Assembly (NCBI GenBank): GCA_019237515.1
Contig: JAFAGX010000491.1
Location: forward strand, 1 to 7,378
From: Acidobacteriaceae bacterium
GTDB taxonomy: Bacteria; Acidobacteriota; Terriglobia; Terriglobales; SbA1
Reading direction: 5' to 3'
DNA: 7,378 nucleotides
Shown: positions 4,086-7,378 of the stretch, piece after piece
How the letters are laid out: each line of letters begins with the position of its first letter
Position numbering within the stretch: position 1 is the first letter of the stretch
The notes under the pieces: generated by a model
The model's database searches: none
The model's input: the letters and a program-made list of their open reading frames with translations, nothing else
What the model was told of the DNA's origin: nothing
Position numbers and translations under genes: made by a program

Positions 4086-6881
4086 ATGGCTACTACGACT
4101 CTCTCCGAAACAGAAATCACAACATCGAAGCCGCAAACTACGAAGTACGTCTACTTCTTTGGCGACGGAAAAGCCGATGGCAACGGCAAAATGAAAGACG
4201 ATCTTGGCGGCAAAGGTGCCGGTCTGGCCGAAATGACGAACGCCGGTTTGCCGGTCCCGCCCGGCTTCACCATCCAAACTGAAGCCTGTCGCGAATTCAT
4301 GCGCCATGGTCAGGCGTCGGTTGCAGTTGATCGCCAGATGGAAGATGCGCTCGATCACCTGGAGCAGTTGCAACGGCAGAAACTTGGCAAAGGCGACAAT
4401 CCGCTGCTGGTCAGCGTGCGTTCCGGCGCGAAGTTTTCCATGCCCGGGATGATGGACACGATCCTCAATCTCGGCCTGAACGATGAGAGTGTGGAAGCGC
4501 TGGTCAAGCGCAGCAGCAATCCGCGTTTCGCCTATGACTCGTATCGACGATTGATCCAGATGTTCGGCAATGTCGTCCTGGAGATCCCCAAATCGGCCTT
4601 CGATGAAGTTTTCGACGCCAAGAAGAAGCAGAAAAAAGCCAAGCTCGACACCGATCTCGACGCGAAAGCGTTAAGAGAAGTCATCAGCGAATATAAAAAG
4701 GTTGTGAAGAAGCACGCCAAACGCGACTTCCCGCAGGATCCAAATGAGCAATTGACGATGGCCCGCGATGCGGTTTTTCGTTCGTGGAACAACGATCGCG
4801 CCAAGCATTATCGCCGCATCAACAATATTTCTGACGAACTCGGTACCGCAGTGAACGTGCAAGCCATGGTTTTCGGCAATCTTGGCGAAACCAGCGGCAC
4901 CGGCGTCGGCTTTACTCGCAATCCTGCCACCGGAAACAAAGAGTTTTATGGTGAGTTTTTGATGAATGCTCAGGGAGAAGATGTCGTCGCGGGCATTCGC
5001 ACTCCCATTCACATTCGCGAACTGGAAAAGATTATGCCCGATGTTTATCGGCAGCTCCACGAAATTACCACTCGTCTGGAAAAGCACTACCGCGATATGC
5101 AGGATTTTGAATTCACAATTCAGGACGGCAAGCTTTATATGCTGCAAACGCGTAATGGCAAGAGGACCGGTCGCGCCGCGGTGCGAGTTGCCATCCAGAT
5201 GGTGGAAGAAGGTTTAATCACCAAGGAAGAAGCAATTTTCCGCGTCGAACCGAATCAGCTGTACGATTTCCTGGTTCCACGGCTTGATGAAAAAGAAATC
5301 AAGCCGGAAAGTATCCTCACCGATAAGGGATTACCCGCTTCGCCTGGCGCGGCTGTAGGGCAAATCGTTTTTACAGCCGATGATGCAGTCGAAAAAGCCG
5401 GACACGGGCAGAAAAAGAACCCGGTCATCCTGGTGCGCGCCGAAACGACTCCCGAAGACATTCATGGTATGGAGGTCGCAGCCGGCATTCTTACTTCGCG
5501 CGGCGGAATGACGAGTCACGCCGCTGTGGTCACACGCGGCATGGGAAAGTGCTGCGTGGCCGGCGCGGGTGAAGTTCAGGTTAACGAACATACCCGCGAG
5601 ATGCGGGTGAAAGGGCAAGTCTTCAAAGAAGGCGACTGGATTTCACTCGATGGAACCACTGGCCGCGTGATCAAGGGCAAGCTCAAGACCGTGGAAGCAA
5701 GCCCCGACGATCCTGAGTTGACGAAGTTGCTTAGCTGGGCTGAGCCCTTCCGCAAGATTGGTGTCCGTGCCAACGCTGATATTCCGCGCGACGCGATTCA
5801 GGCCCGGGCATTCGGAGCGGAAGGCATTGGCCTCTGCCGCACGGAGCACATGTTCTTCGCCGAAGATCGTATTCCTCACATGCAGGCCATGATTATGGCT
5901 CGCGACGAGAAAGAGCGTCGCGCGGCTTTGAAGAAACTTCTACCGATGCAGCGATCGGATTTCGAGGGCCTGTTCCGCGCCATGGATGGCCTGCCAGTCA
6001 CGATTCGGCTGCTCGATCCCCCACTGCACGAGTTCCTGCCCAAACGCGAAGAATTGATGGTCGAGATCGCGATTCTTCCGCACGCAGACGGCAAGCAGAA
6101 GAAATCAATGGTCGAGAGGTATTCTCGTTTCGGAGCAAAGACGGCCGCCGATCTTAAGAAAGTTCTTCCCCAGGTCCTCAGCCGAGTGGAAGAGCTGCAC
6201 GAGTTTAATCCGATGCTCGGCCATCGCGGTTGCCGACTGGGAATCACGTATCCGGAAATCACGGAAATGCAGGCGCGGGCAATTTTCGAAGCGGCCGTCG
6301 CCGTCGAAAAAGATGGCGTGAAGACGCATGTGGAAGTGATGATTCCATTAACGGCAACGCTTAAGGAAATGGCAAATCAGGCCGGAATTGTTCGTCGCGT
6401 GGCCGGCGAAGTGTTCGCGGAGAAAGGACGCGAAGTTCACTACTTAGTCGGCACGATGATTGAATTGCCTCGCGCAGCTTTGATCGCCGACGAGATCGCC
6501 AAGGAAGCTGAGTTCTTCAGCTTTGGAACGAATGACCTAACACAGACCACGTTCGGTTTCTCGCGCGACGACATCAACAAAGTTCTGCCGACTTATCTTG
6601 CTGAAGGCATTCTCAAACAAGATCCGTTTGCTGTTCTCGACCGCGAAGGAGTTGGGGAGTTGGTCCGCATCGGAATCGAGCGCGGGCGCAAAACGCGTCC
6701 GCACCTGGAAATTGGAATCTGCGGTGAGCACGGTGGCGAACCGTCGTCCGTCGAGTTCTGCCATCAGGTTGGAATGGATTATGTGGCCTGCTCGCCATTC
6801 CGCGTGTTGACTGCTCGTCTGGCTGCTGCGCAGGCGGCAGCGAGTGAGAAACTCAAAGTGGAAGGCGGCCGGACAAAATAA
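4086..6881 (+). CDS. ppdK: Pyruvate, phosphate dikinase
   Basis: A 931-residue cytoplasmic enzyme interconverting pyruvate + ATP + Pi and PEP + AMP + PPi through a phosphohistidine. It serves gluconeogenic PEP supply or PPi-dependent glycolysis. Domain order is as follows. The ATP-grasp nucleotide domain (about 21-365) has GGKGAGLAEM at 41-50, Arg112 in SVRSGAKFSMPGMMD, TSGTGVGFTRNPATG at 269-283, and D340, E342, Q354 and R356. The swivelling phosphohistidine domain (about 410-535) has catalytic His478 in TSRGGMTSHAAVVTRGMG. The PEP/pyruvate TIM barrel (about 545-920) has R585 in GLCRTEHMFF, R641 in IRLLDPPLHEF, GHRGCRLGITYPEI at 712-725, E750, N816-D817 in FGTNDLTQTTFGFSRDD, and the proton-donor Cys879 in ICGEHGGEPSS. 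Everything catalytic is present. The protein is longer than the usual 870-900 residues because of a Thr/Ser-rich N-terminal extension of about 18 residues and a short C-terminal tail. ATG 4086 is supported by a Shine-Dalgarno 7 nt upstream. PEP synthase is excluded by the domain order and motifs. Confidence 0.98.
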   Translation: MATTTLSETEITTSKPQTTKYVYFFGDGKADGNGKMKDDLGGKGAGLAEMTNAGLPVPPGFTIQTEACREFMRHGQASVAVDRQMEDALDHLEQLQRQKLGKGDNPLLVSVRSGAKFSMPGMMDTILNLGLNDESVEALVKRSSNPRFAYDSYRRLIQMFGNVVLEIPKSAFDEVFDAKKKQKKAKLDTDLDAKALREVISEYKKVVKKHAKRDFPQDPNEQLTMARDAVFRSWNNDRAKHYRRINNISDELGTAVNVQAMVFGNLGETSGTGVGFTRNPATGNKEFYGEFLMNAQGEDVVAGIRTPIHIRELEKIMPDVYRQLHEITTRLEKHYRDMQDFEFTIQDGKLYMLQTRNGKRTGRAAVRVAIQMVEEGLITKEEAIFRVEPNQLYDFLVPRLDEKEIKPESILTDKGLPASPGAAVGQIVFTADDAVEKAGHGQKKNPVILVRAETTPEDIHGMEVAAGILTSRGGMTSHAAVVTRGMGKCCVAGAGEVQVNEHTREMRVKGQVFKEGDWISLDGTTGRVIKGKLKTVEASPDDPELTKLLSWAEPFRKIGVRANADIPRDAIQARAFGAEGIGLCRTEHMFFAEDRIPHMQAMIMARDEKERRAALKKLLPMQRSDFEGLFRAMDGLPVTIRLLDPPLHEFLPKREELMVEIAILPHADGKQKKSMVERYSRFGAKTAADLKKVLPQVLSRVEELHEFNPMLGHRGCRLGITYPEITEMQARAIFEAAVAVEKDGVKTHVEVMIPLTATLKEMANQAGIVRRVAGEVFAEKGREVHYLVGTMIELPRAALIADEIAKEAEFFSFGTNDLTQTTFGFSRDDINKVLPTYLAEGILKQDPFAVLDREGVGELVRIGIERGRKTRPHLEIGICGEHGGEPSSVEFCHQVGMDYVACSPFRVLTARLAAAQAAASEKLKVEGGRTK

Positions 6882-7093
6882 TTGGCACAGAGAATGCCAC
6901 GGATCGCGGGAAAACTCGCTGAAAAGTGGTACAAAAACTTAGGACGATCATGAAGGTCGAATGTCGCAAGCACGCGACGCTAACCTAAGATCGTCCTGTC
7001 AACTACTAAACTAATCCGAATTGTAGCTTCCGAGTTTTAAATCGACTATCGGGTGCTTATTGTAGGAACCTTAAGTGACTAGCCTACGGAGGG
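6882..7093. other. Non-coding region between convergent genes
   Basis: No credible gene was found in these 212 bases. A short stem TGGCA/TGCCA (6883-6887 with 6895-6899) directly follows the ppdK stop, but no T-run follows it. The only marked structure is the nested hairpin at 6941-6997. From 6998 to 7085 the sequence turns AT-richer and shows nothing recognisable. No tRNA was detected. Confidence 0.6.
6941..6997 (-). terminator. Nested 57-nt hairpin, possible terminator for the minus-strand gene
   Basis: Three stems nest perfectly. AGGACGATC (6941-6949) pairs with GATCGTCCT (6989-6997), AGGT (6954-6957) with ACCT (6983-6986), and GTCGC (6963-6967) with GCGAC (6974-6978) around a 6-nt loop. 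Read on the minus strand, the structure is followed at once by AAGTTTTTG, an intrinsic-terminator-like T-run. On the plus strand no T-run follows. This suggests termination of the leftward gene ending at 7094, though the hairpin is longer and less regular than a typical intrinsic terminator. It could instead be a structured RNA. Confidence 0.4.
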
Positions 7094-7119
7094 CTATTCC
7101 CCTCGATTGCTAGCTCCGT
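7086..7119. other. Stem-loop spanning the stop codon of the minus-strand gene
   Basis: ACGGAG (7086-7091) pairs with CTCCGT (7114-7119). After a GG bulge, CTA (7094-7096) pairs with TAG (7111-7113), giving nine base pairs. The stop codon of the leftward gene (complement of 7094-7096) lies in the stem. No T-run follows on either strand, so the role is unclear. Confidence 0.25.
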
Positions 7120-7294
7120 CAGCCCTGCTGTCACGAGCTCTGATCTCGGCCTTGATTCGAGCCTGTTCTCGCGCGAGCAAATAAATCAGCTGTTCCATTA
7201 GCGGCGCTCGGCGGTTGGGGTCATGTTCCTCCGAAATTTGGGTCCAAAGGTCAAAAAACTTCGGGTCAGGTATTTCTCCGCGTGGCGTTTCCAT
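7094..7294 (-). CDS. Small hypothetical protein
   Basis: A 66-residue protein if started at the ATG on the complement of 7292-7294 (METPRGEIPDPKF); a GTG at 7331-7333 would add 13 residues. I recognise no named family. The core IPDPKFFDLWTQISEEHDP followed by RRAPLMEQLIYLLAREQARI looks like a genuine short helical protein: a charged amphipathic helix, then a highly charged Arg/Asp/Glu tail. There is no signal peptide or membrane segment. The ATG start is preferred because the 13 extra residues look unstructured and GTG is rarer, but no Shine-Dalgarno precedes either codon. It converges on ppdK, with the hairpin at 6941-6997 between them. Small proteins with a similar PDPKF...LW...I pattern are, from memory, common in Acidobacteriota genomes. 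Confidence 0.55.
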   Translation of the reverse strand: METPRGEIPDPKFFDLWTQISEEHDPNRRAPLMEQLIYLLAREQARIKAEIRARDSRADGASNRGE

Positions 7295-7378
7295 ACGCAC
7301 CGTTGATGGGAGATGAAACCGTGACAGTTGCACATTACAGTGTCGGGATCAGGTCAATTGCGGGAATTCCTTTAGGTA

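Noticed and set aside
4671..5147. Long minus-strand ORF (158 codons) antisense to ppdK
   Set aside because: It lies wholly within the well-supported ppdK coding frame and its translation shows no recognisable domain. It is a product of codon bias in the sense gene.
6883..6899. TGGCA/TGCCA stem after the ppdK stop as an intrinsic terminator
   Set aside because: The stem is only five base pairs and is followed by CGGATCG rather than a T-run.
6779..6973. Minus-strand ORF overlapping the ppdK end
   Set aside because: Most of it is antisense to the conserved ppdK C-terminus, and it runs through the left arm of the 6941-6997 hairpin. No protein features support it.
6941..6997. Integron attC site or tRNA-like element
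   Set aside because: The size and palindromic form suggested attC, but the RYYYAAC and GTTRRRY core sites are not at the ends. The T-loop motif and cloverleaf of a tRNA are also absent.
7329..7357. Promoter for the minus-strand gene using TTGACC (complement of 7352-7357)
   Set aside because: The only decent -10 match (TGTAAT) is 12 bp away, and at proper spacing the hexamer is TGTGCA. Neither pairing is convincing.
1..7378. CRISPR array, prophage genes or IS transposase
   Set aside because: No regularly spaced direct repeats and no phage or transposase motifs were found in any frame.

Overview
The window is a bacterial chromosomal segment of moderate to high GC content (not counted exactly). 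The best taxonomic guess is Acidobacteriota (Terriglobia/Koribacter-like). That guess rests on recognition only: an N-terminal kinase-like domain with the variant catalytic loop HGHLKPSN joined to a TonB C-terminal domain, and a GIY-YIG gene bordered by the repeat that translates as 'PRFARND'. No 16S rRNA or other decisive marker is present.

Layout on the + strand: (1) 72-1352 encodes a membrane-anchored pseudokinase with a predicted periplasmic TonB-type domain. (2) 1353-1466 is a short intergenic region carrying a perfect-armed CRP/FNR-like palindrome (1409-1426). (3) 1467-3608 is glyS, the glycyl-tRNA synthetase beta subunit. (4) 3622-4002 is a compact cassette in which a GIY-YIG nuclease gene (3661-4074) is enclosed by 41-bp inverted repeats matching at 38/41 positions. 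(5) 4086-6881 is ppdK, pyruvate phosphate dikinase, with its catalytic residues intact. (6) 6882-7093 is non-coding and contains a 57-nt nested hairpin (6941-6997). (7) 7094-7294 on the - strand encodes a small hypothetical protein that converges on ppdK.

glyS and ppdK are ordinary core-metabolism genes (translation; PEP/pyruvate interconversion). The unusual content lies between and around them. The nuclease cassette separates two core genes. Its inverted repeats are themselves imperfect palindromes, and two of the three differences between the copies are a compensating C-G to T-A pair in the stem. The left repeat supplies the nuclease gene's Shine-Dalgarno sequence and the first two bases of its start codon. 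The right repeat is translated as part of the protein's tail. This resembles a nuclease/repeat pair in the style of RAYT/REP systems, but with a GIY-YIG enzyme. The kinase-like gene lacks both catalytic aspartates and probably acts as a binding or scaffold module that links the cytoplasm to the periplasm.
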